Assembly: GCA_937900325.1 (NCBI GenBank)
Contig: CALCEX010000283.1
Location: forward strand, 1 to 10,155
Reading direction: 5' to 3'
DNA length: 10,155 bases
From: an uncultured Clostridia bacterium
GTDB taxonomy: Bacteria; Bacillota; Clostridia; Christensenellales; CAG-138
Position numbers and translations under genes: made by a program. The notes under the pieces are model-generated. The model worked only from the letters and a program-made list of their open reading frames with translations, was not told the DNA's origin and did not search any database. Positions 1-5,409 of the stretch are shown one piece after another (position 1 is the first letter of the stretch; the number at the start of each line of letters is the position of its first letter).

Positions 1-476
1 GCGAAAGCATTGTGATAGTTGGCAAGGCCTTCGGTGTGAGCCTTGGTGCCGGTGGAATGGCAGAACTGTACCTCGGGGAACTCCTTGGCGGCCTGGATCA
101 TGAAGTCTTCATGGCCGAAGCTGTCGGCGAAGATGATGTTGCAGCCGGCGTCGGCGAGCTCAGCAGCGGTGTCGTAGCACTGCTGGCCCTCGGGAACGTT
201 GGTCTTGATAACATAATTTTCTTCGGGAATGCCCAGAGTAGCGCAAGCTTCCTTAGCGGCATTGATGAAGTTGAGGTCATAGGTGGAGTTTTCATCGTGA
301 AGCATGATGAAACCGACCTTGATAGCGGGGGTCTCGGTGGTAGCCTCAGTACCTTCTTCGGTAGCGGGAGCTTCAGTTCCCTCAGTGGTGGCGGGTTCTT
401 CAGCGGCGGGGGCAGCACAGGCTGCTACGCTCAGAGCCAACACGAGAGTCAAAATGACAGCTACGAGTTTCTTCAT
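1..476 (-). CDS. BMP-family ABC transporter substrate-binding lipoprotein (N-terminal part, cut by window edge)
   Basis: Translating the minus strand from the ATG at 476-474 gives 158 codons that stay open to the window edge. Residues 1-19 form a lipoprotein signal peptide (MKKL start, hydrophobic core) ending in the lipobox VAAC, with Cys20 as the expected lipidated residue. A linker rich in Ala, Glu, Thr and Pro (about 21-50) follows, then the start of a periplasmic-binding fold (IKVGFIMLHDENSTYDLNF, then FADSFGHEDFMIQAAKEFP) typical of clostridial BMP/Med proteins (PF02608). Known members such as PnrA bind purine nucleosides and feed an ABC importer; the substrate here is not proven. The protein would sit outside the membrane, lipid-anchored. 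The start is supported by AAGGAGG ten bases upstream of the ATG. All ten Ile codons seen are ATC or ATT, none ATA, unlike deoD, which suggests high expression. Permease and ATPase genes would lie beyond the left edge, if adjacent. Confidence 0.9.
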   Translation of the reverse strand, partial: MKKLVAVILTLVLALSVAACAAPAAEEPATTEGTEAPATEEGTEATTETPAIKVGFIMLHDENSTYDLNFINAAKEACATLGIPEENYVIKTNVPEGQQCYDTAAELADAGCNIIFADSFGHEDFMIQAAKEFPEVQFCHSTGTKAHTEGLANYHNAF

Positions 477-531
477 TTAAGTTGATCCTCCTTCTTATTT
501 GTTGCTTTATGTTAAGCCCGCCTTATGACAG

Positions 532-617
532 GCCTGCAACCGCAATGCAAAACTTATCACAGATATATTGTCTAACAATATCGCCCCAATGTCAATAACC
601 TGAATATTGTTGCAGGC
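532..617. repeat. 9-bp inverted repeat flanking the BMP gene promoter
   Basis: GCCTGCAAC at 532-540 and its exact reverse complement GTTGCAGGC at 609-617 flank the promoter, 68 bases apart. One copy lies upstream of the -35 and the other in the transcribed leader. They could be paired operators for a looping regulator. They could not form a hairpin in the gene's own mRNA, because one arm is upstream of the transcript start. Chance occurrence is possible. Confidence 0.45.
565..595 (-). promoter_or_regulatory. Sigma-A-type promoter of the BMP lipoprotein gene with palindromic operator-like site
   Basis: On the minus strand there is a perfect -35 box TTGACA (595-590), a 17-base spacer and a -10 box GACAAT (572-567), placing the transcript start near 560 and leaving a leader of about 84 bases before the ATG. 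The -10 is embedded in a perfect palindrome with 7-base arms and a 3-base centre (ATATTGT-N3-ACAATAT, 565-581), a layout suited to a repressor dimer that blocks polymerase. A further ATATTGT half-site lies at 604-610, just upstream of the -35. The regulator is unknown. Confidence 0.7.
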
Positions 618-657
618 TTAATACTATTTTATAACATACCCGCATATTTGTAATAGC

Positions 658-1890
658 TCACAGTATGCCGCTCTTCTCAAGGGCCTCGAGCGACGGCTCG
701 CACAGCGTGGGCTTTCCCGCCGCCTTAAGGGCGTTTTTGACATCCTTAAGACCGCTGCCGGTGTTGATAACGGTAACTGTTTCGTTGGGCTTTATTACGC
801 CGTCGGCCACCGCCTGCCTTACGCCCGCCGTTGCGGTCACGCCCGCAGGCTCGCCGAATACGCCCTCGGTGCGTCCCAGCACCCGCATAGCGTCCAGTAT
901 CTGCTCGTCAGTCACCGCTATCCACGTACCGTTGGAAGCGGATACCGCCCGGAGCGCCTTCCTGGGGTTGCGGGGCACTCCGACTGCAATAGAGTCTGCG
1001 ATCGTATTTTCCTCGGCCGGTATAAGATCTCTGCCCTCGCGGGCTGCGTCAACAAAGGGGCAGCAGCCGGTGGACTGCACGCCAAGTATCTTCGGGATAC
1101 GGTCTATAAATCCCAGCTCGTACAGATCATGGAATCCGTTGTACACGCCGCCGATGGTGCAGCCGTCGCCTACGGAGCAGGCGACCCAGTCGGTAGGCTG
1201 CCAGCTGAGCTGCTCGGCTATCTCAAGGGCCACGGTCTTTTTGCCCTCGGTAAGTATGGGGTTGATGCCGGCGTTGCGGTTATACCAGCCGTATTTTTCT
1301 ATGGCGGCCTTGGAAAGATCGAAGGTGTCCTTATAGTCGCCCAGTACCGAGACTACCTTCGCGCCGAATATGAGCAGCTGCGCAAGCTTGCCCTCAGGGG
1401 CGCGGCTGGGTACAAATATCACGGTCTTAAGCCCCATGCGCGCCGCGTTGCCCGCGCAGGAGGAAGCCGCATTGCCGGTGGAGGAGCAGGCGATGGTATC
1501 ATAGCCCAGCTCTACCGCCTTGGCTACGGCGACGCCGCTTGCCCTGTCCTTTAGGGAGGCAGTAGGATTAAGGCCGTCGTCCTTTATGTAGAGCGTCTTC
1601 AGGCCCAGCTCGTCGCCCAGCCTGTTGGACCGGTACAGCGGGGTCCAACCCACCCTCAGGAAGGGAGTGAAGTCCCTGTCCTTCAGCGGCATGAGGGCCT
1701 TGTAGCGCCACATGCTGTTGTCCCGGCAGTTTGCCAGTTTTTCGCGGGAAAGGGTGTTCTTTTTGATATAGTCATAATCGAAAACTATATCAAGTATGCC
1801 CTTTTCGCCGCAATCCGGGCAGGTCATAAGCTCGGTATATGGAAATTCCTTGCCGCAGATCGTGCATCGATAGCCTAAAATATGCTTCAT
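658..1890 (-). CDS. thrC: Threonine synthase (PLP-dependent), zinc-ribbon form
   Basis: This 410-residue cytoplasmic enzyme is predicted to convert O-phospho-L-homoserine to L-threonine, the last step of threonine biosynthesis. Residues 9-27 hold a CxxC...CxxC zinc ribbon (Cys9, Cys12, Cys24, Cys27), seen in one branch of threonine synthases. The fold-type II PLP domain follows: the Schiff-base lysine is probably Lys114 in NPTASLKDR (usually NPTxSFKDR, so Phe is Leu here), with SSTGN at 136-140 for the cofactor ring and carboxylate, a glycine-rich stretch near 241-248, and the C-terminal INTGSGLKD at 375-383 that is typical of ThrC. The start has AAGGAG ten bases upstream and no better alternative. 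The gene appears monocistronic, divergent from the E2-like gene, with no hom or thrB neighbour. A threonine-synthase-like enzyme with another substrate is the main alternative. Confidence 0.86.
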   Translation of the reverse strand: MKHILGYRCTICGKEFPYTELMTCPDCGEKGILDIVFDYDYIKKNTLSREKLANCRDNSMWRYKALMPLKDRDFTPFLRVGWTPLYRSNRLGDELGLKTLYIKDDGLNPTASLKDRASGVAVAKAVELGYDTIACSSTGNAASSCAGNAARMGLKTVIFVPSRAPEGKLAQLLIFGAKVVSVLGDYKDTFDLSKAAIEKYGWYNRNAGINPILTEGKKTVALEIAEQLSWQPTDWVACSVGDGCTIGGVYNGFHDLYELGFIDRIPKILGVQSTGCCPFVDAAREGRDLIPAEENTIADSIAVGVPRNPRKALRAVSASNGTWIAVTDEQILDAMRVLGRTEGVFGEPAGVTATAGVRQAVADGVIKPNETVTVINTGSGLKDVKNALKAAGKPTLCEPSLEALEKSGIL

Positions 1891-1943
1891 TCTGTTTTTG
1901 CTCCTTTTTGAGATATTGCGTATGGCGTCGTCTTGTTTTTTTC

Positions 1944-1971
1944 TATATAATAAAATCTTTCAAATTTTCAA
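1944..1971 (-). promoter_or_regulatory. Candidate thrC promoter
   Basis: On the minus strand, TTGAAA (1971-1966) and TATATA (1949-1944) are separated by 16 bases, about 54 bases upstream of the thrC ATG and within the AT-rich divergent spacer. The match is fair (5/6 and 4/6). I see no T-box or other leader structure; the leader is too short for one. Confidence 0.5.
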
Positions 1972-1977
1972 AGTTTA

Positions 1978-2010
1978 TTGTTCGCAGCAGAATATTTGTG
2001 TTACAATATT
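1978..2010 (+). promoter_or_regulatory. Promoter of the E2-like gene with extended -10 and imperfect palindrome
   Basis: The extended -10 TGTTACAAT (1999-2007) is strong. The -35 TTGTTC at 1978-1983 is weak (spacer 18), as expected for an extended -10 promoter. An imperfect palindrome overlaps the -10: AATATTtGT (1991-1999), a 3-base centre, then ACAATATT (2003-2010), one arm carrying an extra T. It resembles the palindrome at the BMP promoter (565-581). Confidence 0.6.
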
Positions 2011-2023
2011 TTAAATTTAAAGC

Positions 2024-2048
2024 TGCAAGCATACATACCGTACTTGCA
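2024..2048 (+). promoter_or_regulatory. Leader hairpin directly upstream of the Shine-Dalgarno
   Basis: TGCAAG (2024-2029) pairs with CTTGCA (2043-2048), and an inner TAC/GTA (2032-2034 with 2040-2042) extends the stem past a 2-base bulge. The hairpin ends two bases before AGGAGG (2050-2055). It could tune initiation or mRNA stability, or it could be an operator in DNA. No known riboswitch is recognised. Confidence 0.4.
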
Positions 2049-2061
2049 CAGGAGGCACTAA

Positions 2062-2964
2062 ATGCAGGATACTTTCAAAAAAGGCCTTGGCGACCGCTAT
2101 GACGGCTGGCGTGTAAGGCATGTTGACGCCGTTTACAACGTCATTCCCTTCGTAATGCGCTCCCGCCTCGATGCTCAGAATTTCTTTGAAGAGAACGTCC
2201 CAATAGAGAACATCGAGCGCTTCATCCGCGATCACCGGGATGATATGCCCGGCCTTGCCTTCATGCATGTAATAATCGCGGCCCTGGTAAGAATGATCGC
2301 TACCCGGCCCTATCTCAACCGCTTCGTCATGTGGAACAAGATATACGCGCGCAACCACATCGACATTGCTCTGATGATAAAGCGCAAGCACAGCAACGTT
2401 GAAACCAACGTAAAACCCGAATTTGAACCTTCCGCCACCCTGACGGACGTCATGAACACCATGAATGCCATAGTCAACGAAAATATCGACGACAACGCCA
2501 GCAACAGCATGGACAGATTCGCAGGCGTTCTGGGTTATATTCCTGCTTTTATTTTAAGGTTCGTAATAGGCAGTCTCAGGTGGCTCGACAACATAGGGCT
2601 TATGCCCAGGGCCGTTGCCGATCTCAGTCCCTTCCATTGCAGCACGTTTCTCACCAATGTAGGTTCAATAGGCATCGGTCCCATTTACCATCACCTTTAC
2701 GAGTTTGGTACCTGTTCCATATTCGTCGCCATGGGCAATAAATACAAATACGACACAGTATCAAAGGATGGCGAGCCCGTGGAAAAGCGGTTTGTAGGAC
2801 TCAGGTTCGTTACCGACGAAAGGATCTGCGACGGCAAGTACTACGCGGATTCGATGAAGGTGCTAAGAAGGCTGCTGAGCAATCCGGAGCTGCTCATGAC
2901 TCCGCCTGCGGAAATACCCATCGACGACGGCGTACCCGCAAGGAAGCTCAGGATAAAAAAGTAA
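2062..2964 (+). CDS. Stand-alone 2-oxoacid dehydrogenase E2-like (CAT-fold) acyltransferase domain, catalytic His replaced
   Basis: This 300-residue protein resembles the C-terminal catalytic domain of E2 acyltransferases and chloramphenicol acetyltransferase. The E2-like core strands are recognisable at about 193-225 (STFLTNVGSIGIGPI, then CSIFVAMGNK). The active-site motif, normally DHRxxDG, reads DERICDG at 252-258, so the catalytic His is Glu253 while Asp257-Gly258 remain. No lipoyl domain, E1/E3-binding domain or linker is present, and no E1 or E3 gene is nearby, so a role in a dehydrogenase complex is unlikely. Residues about 155-170 are hydrophobic (IPAFILRFVIGSL) and could contact membrane or form a trimer surface. 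AGGAGG six bases before the ATG fixes the start. It is the only plus-strand gene here, with its own promoter and terminator. Databases usually label such proteins 2-oxo acid dehydrogenase subunit E2; the true substrate is unknown, and the protein may be non-catalytic. Confidence 0.75.
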   Translation: MQDTFKKGLGDRYDGWRVRHVDAVYNVIPFVMRSRLDAQNFFEENVPIENIERFIRDHRDDMPGLAFMHVIIAALVRMIATRPYLNRFVMWNKIYARNHIDIALMIKRKHSNVETNVKPEFEPSATLTDVMNTMNAIVNENIDDNASNSMDRFAGVLGYIPAFILRFVIGSLRWLDNIGLMPRAVADLSPFHCSTFLTNVGSIGIGPIYHHLYEFGTCSIFVAMGNKYKYDTVSKDGEPVEKRFVGLRFVTDERICDGKYYADSMKVLRRLLSNPELLMTPPAEIPIDDGVPARKLRIKK

Positions 2965-2992
2965 ATCCGGCCTGGATCAAATCTTAAAGAGC

Positions 2993-3025
2993 ATATCCGG
3001 CGGGCGGAAGCCCGCCGGATATTTT
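2993..3025 (+). terminator. Rho-independent terminator between convergent genes
   Basis: A perfect 13-bp GC-rich stem (arms 2993-3005 and 3010-3022) closed by a GNRA-type GGAA tetraloop is followed by a short T run (3022-3025). It lies 28 bases after the plus-strand stop codon and 25 bases beyond the stop of the minus-strand PLP gene. The T run favours the plus strand; on the minus strand the downstream sequence is only moderately T-rich, so it may serve both genes. Confidence 0.85.
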
Positions 3026-3047
3026 ACTGTTCGGTGAAATTGCTTTA

Positions 3048-4520
3048 TTACATATTGGCCAATACGCCGGTAGCATCGTTGAACTCGTTGATGAGCTTAT
3101 CCAATTCGTCGGCCTGCGCATGCATATCGGTCCAATAGTGGGGATCGTACCACTGCTGGTTGATCTCCTCATAGGTCTTGCCCTGCTGCTCTACCCAGGT
3201 ATAGTACTTGAGGTTGTGTATGCGCTTACGGTCCTGATAAGACAGCTCCAGCATATTGTCGGTGCGCACGCCGTGGAGATGCTCGCTGTAATCGCGCGCG
3301 GCGGTGAGCATATCGTATTCGCCCTGCTGTTCGTTGAGCTCATCGATACGGCTGGTGTACATGATGGCGGAGTCGGTAGCTACGGTGGCTACTACGTCGT
3401 CCTCGGTCAGCTCATAGTACTTTGCGAACTTGATGCAGCACAGCATATTTGCGATGCCGGAAATGCCGAGGAAGCTCAGCTTTTCTACCGTCTCGGCAGG
3501 TACGCCCGCTACTTCCTTCAGGTATTTCTTGCCCACCTCGCTGTTGAAGAGGCGGAGCAGGTTCTGGGAGTCCTCGTCGTCTATGTCGATGACCATGTCG
3601 GTGTTGCGTACATTGTGTATCCAAGGCACATGCTTGTCGCCTATGCCCTCTATGCGGTGGCCGCCGAAGCCGTTCTCAAGCAGCGTGGGGCACTGGAGGG
3701 CCTCGCCTACTGCCAGCTTGGAGTAGGGATACTTCTCCTTGAGCAGATCGCCCGCGCTCATGGTGCCGGCTGAACCCGAGGTAAAGCAGGCGCCTGCGAA
3801 GCGGCTATTGGGGGTCTTTATGGACTCATAGGCCTCGGCGATGGCGTTGCCGGTCACCTGATAGTGCCATACGCAGTTGCCCATCTCCTCGAACTGGTTG
3901 AATATGACCACGTCGTCACGGGTGTTGCGGAGCTCCCAGGTCTTATCGAATATCTCTTTTACGTTGGACTCGCAGCCAGGGGTAGCAATAACCTCGCCGG
4001 CTATCTTGGAGAGCCAGTCGAAGCGTTCCTTGCTCATTTCGGCGGGCAGTATGGCTATGCTGTCGCAGGAGAGGAGCTTGGAGTTGAAAGCGCCGCCGCG
4101 GCAGTAGTTGCCGGTGGAGGGCCAAACGGCCTTATTATAGGTAGCGTCGAACTGTCCGGTCACAAGACGCGGTACCAGGCAGCCATAGGAAGCGCCGACC
4201 TTATGGCAGCCGGTGGGGAACCACTTGCCGATCATGATTATGATCCTGGCCTTTACGCCGGACAGGCTGGAGGGTATCTCCAGGAAATTTACGCCGCCAT
4301 AGGTGCCGCCCTGCATGGTGGGCTCGTTATGCCAGGTGATGCGGAACAGGTTCAGAGGATCCACATCCCACAGGCCGACCTTTTTAAGACCTTCCTTTAT
4401 CTTCTCGGGAACCAGATCAGGATTCTTCATCTGGGCGAAGGTGGGGAGTACGATCTTGTGCTCGCGGGCGACCTGAATGTTGTGCTGGAGCTTTTCGTTG
4501 TTTTTTTCAAGATTGATCAT
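3048..4520 (-). CDS. Uncharacterised fold-type II PLP-dependent enzyme (tryptophan synthase beta / cysteine synthase-like)
   Basis: The protein has 490 residues. I infer PLP binding from GCHKVGASYG (Lys107 as the likely Schiff-base lysine, in place of the usual S/N-x-K-x-R), PSTGN at 134-138 with the spacing of the substrate-binding STGN loop, and GSAGTMSAG at 249-257 as the probable phosphate-binding loop. It is longer than cysteine synthase (about 310 residues), with an N-terminal extension of about 70 residues and a C-terminal helical region. Clostridial relatives are often labelled only PLP-dependent protein subunit beta; I know no proven reaction. It does not match the N-terminus of OrtB as I recall it. 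The start chosen is the second in-frame ATG (4520-4518), because GAGGTG (4530-4525) sits four bases before it; the upstream ATG (4532) overlaps that Shine-Dalgarno and has none of its own. The gene stands alone, between deoD upstream and the convergent terminator downstream. Largely soluble and presumably cytoplasmic. Confidence 0.72.
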   Translation of the reverse strand: MINLEKNNEKLQHNIQVAREHKIVLPTFAQMKNPDLVPEKIKEGLKKVGLWDVDPLNLFRITWHNEPTMQGGTYGGVNFLEIPSSLSGVKARIIIMIGKWFPTGCHKVGASYGCLVPRLVTGQFDATYNKAVWPSTGNYCRGGAFNSKLLSCDSIAILPAEMSKERFDWLSKIAGEVIATPGCESNVKEIFDKTWELRNTRDDVVIFNQFEEMGNCVWHYQVTGNAIAEAYESIKTPNSRFAGACFTSGSAGTMSAGDLLKEKYPYSKLAVGEALQCPTLLENGFGGHRIEGIGDKHVPWIHNVRNTDMVIDIDDEDSQNLLRLFNSEVGKKYLKEVAGVPAETVEKLSFLGISGIANMLCCIKFAKYYELTEDDVVATVATDSAIMYTSRIDELNEQQGEYDMLTAARDYSEHLHGVRTDNMLELSYQDRKRIHNLKYYTWVEQQGKTYEEINQQWYDPHYWTDMHAQADELDKLINEFNDATGVLANM

Positions 4521-4524
4521 TTTA

Positions 4525-4530
4525 CACCTC
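4525..4530 (-). promoter_or_regulatory. Shine-Dalgarno that decides the start of the PLP enzyme
   Basis: GAGGTG on the minus strand is four bases upstream of the ATG at 4520. It overlaps the alternative ATG at 4532, which makes the longer form (494 residues) unlikely. Confidence 0.75.
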
Positions 4531-4578
4531 ATTGGATTGATATTGTCCTGCCGTGAAGCAGTTAGTGGTCAATTGTTC

Positions 4579-4650
4579 ATCATACACTGTTTATCGATCA
4601 GCAGCTTAACTATTCACCTATAGTTTAGCGTTTTTTTTAACATAAGTAAA
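4579..4650 (-). promoter_or_regulatory. Probable promoter zone of the PLP enzyme (boxes uncertain)
   Basis: The 177-base spacer 4521-4697 is AT-rich. Two weak candidates are visible on the minus strand: TTTACT (4650-4645) with 17 bases to TAAACT (4627-4622), and a -10-like TATGAT (4584-4579) lacking a good -35. I cannot choose between them. No clear terminator for deoD is present; the A/T run at 4681-4693 is palindromic but has no GC stem. Confidence 0.3.
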
Positions 4651-4697
4651 GTGGGTTCAACAAACTTTTTATTGTAAATCAAAAAATTTTTTTGCCG

Positions 4698-5396
4698 TTA
4701 CGCTATGGTAAGCGCCAGCTCCATCATCCTGGTAAAGGTATTCTGCCGTTCCTCCGCCGTGCATTCCTCTCCGGTGACGATATTATCTGATATGGTGCAG
4801 ATGGCAAGCGCGTTTTTGCCTGCGCGGGCGGCATTCATATACAGCGCCGCGGCTTCCATTTCCACTGCCAGCACGCCCAGCTTCTGCCACTCCAGAGTGC
4901 TGCTGCTGTCATCGTAGAACAGGTCGTTTGAAAGCAGATTGCCCACGCGGTAATTGACGTTCATTGCCTCGGCGGTATCCACGGCCCTGCGGAGCAGGTC
5001 GAAGCTTGCGATGGGCGCAAAATGGCCGGGGAGCCGGAACTGATCGGCATAAACTGTATTGTAGCAGGCGCCCATGCCTATTACTATGCTGCGAAGGGGT
5101 ATGTCCTTGTATATAGCGCCGGCGGAGCCTATGCGTATTATATTTTCCACGCCGAAGAAATTGAACAGCTCATATGAGTAGATGCCCATGGAAGGCATGC
5201 CCATGCCGCTGGCCATTACGCTGACTTTCTTCCCCTTATAGGTGCCGGTATAGCCCTGCACCCCGCGGACATTATTTACAAGAACAGGGTTCTCAAGGAA
5301 ATTCTCGGCGATAAACCTCGAACGAAGCGGATCGCCGGGCATAAGTACCGTCTTTGCGAAATCTTCAGGCTTTGCATTGATGTGTGGTGTGCTCAT
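4698..5396 (-). CDS. deoD: Purine-nucleoside phosphorylase, DeoD type
   Basis: This 232-residue cytoplasmic enzyme is predicted to split purine (deoxy)ribonucleosides with phosphate into free base and (deoxy)ribose 1-phosphate, for salvage. It closely follows E. coli DeoD along its whole length: STPHIN at the N-terminus (the His donated to the neighbouring subunit), GDPLR at 21-25 (phosphate binding), IIRIGSAG at 86-93 (phosphate Arg and Ser), VEMEA at 178-182 (ribose binding), and SDN near 203-205 with Asp204 as the base-protonating acid, backed by Arg217 in ERQNTF. All key residues are present, so an active hexameric enzyme is expected. It is the last gene of the minus-strand operon. Its AGGAGG (5409-5404) overlaps the TAG stop of rmuC, with 11 bases between the genes, so translation is probably coupled to rmuC. 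Codons include many ATA for Ile. Confidence 0.95.
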   Translation of the reverse strand: MSTPHINAKPEDFAKTVLMPGDPLRSRFIAENFLENPVLVNNVRGVQGYTGTYKGKKVSVMASGMGMPSMGIYSYELFNFFGVENIIRIGSAGAIYKDIPLRSIVIGMGACYNTVYADQFRLPGHFAPIASFDLLRRAVDTAEAMNVNYRVGNLLSNDLFYDDSSSTLEWQKLGVLAVEMEAAALYMNAARAGKNALAICTISDNIVTGEECTAEERQNTFTRMMELALTIA

Positions 5397-5403
5397 CTTT
5401 ATT

Positions 5404-5409
5404 CCTCCT
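5404..5409 (-). promoter_or_regulatory. deoD Shine-Dalgarno overlapping the rmuC stop codon
   Basis: AGGAGG (5409-5404) shares its first two bases with the rmuC TAG stop (5410-5408) and is seven bases from the deoD ATG. Ribosomes ending rmuC would be positioned to restart at deoD. Confidence 0.8.

Noticed and set aside
12..485. Plus-strand open frame across the left edge
   Set aside because: It is the antisense of the BMP lipoprotein, whose signal peptide, lipobox, Shine-Dalgarno and promoter all lie on the minus strand.
477..560. Purine riboswitch or other known riboswitch in the BMP leader
   Set aside because: The leader is about 84 bases with only a 4-bp stem at 520-533, and none of the conserved purine-aptamer elements is visible.
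2062..2964. Chloramphenicol acetyltransferase (resistance gene)
   Set aside because: The fold is related, but the essential CAT His motif is absent and the length (300 versus about 215 residues) and sequence fit E2-like domains better.
3048..4520. Identification as OrtB (2-amino-4-ketopentanoate thiolase beta subunit)
   Set aside because: The N-terminus and lysine motif do not fit OrtB as I remember it, and there is no ortA-like small gene next to it.
3120..4556. Long plus-strand open frames (3120-3773 and 3864-4556) opposite the PLP enzyme gene
   Set aside because: They are antisense to a gene with strong motif support, lack Shine-Dalgarno sites, and their translations show no recognisable domain; they arise from codon bias on the opposite strand.
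4681..4694. A/T palindrome after deoD as a terminator
   Set aside because: It consists of an A run followed by a T run with no GC stem and no loop, so it does not look like a rho-independent terminator.
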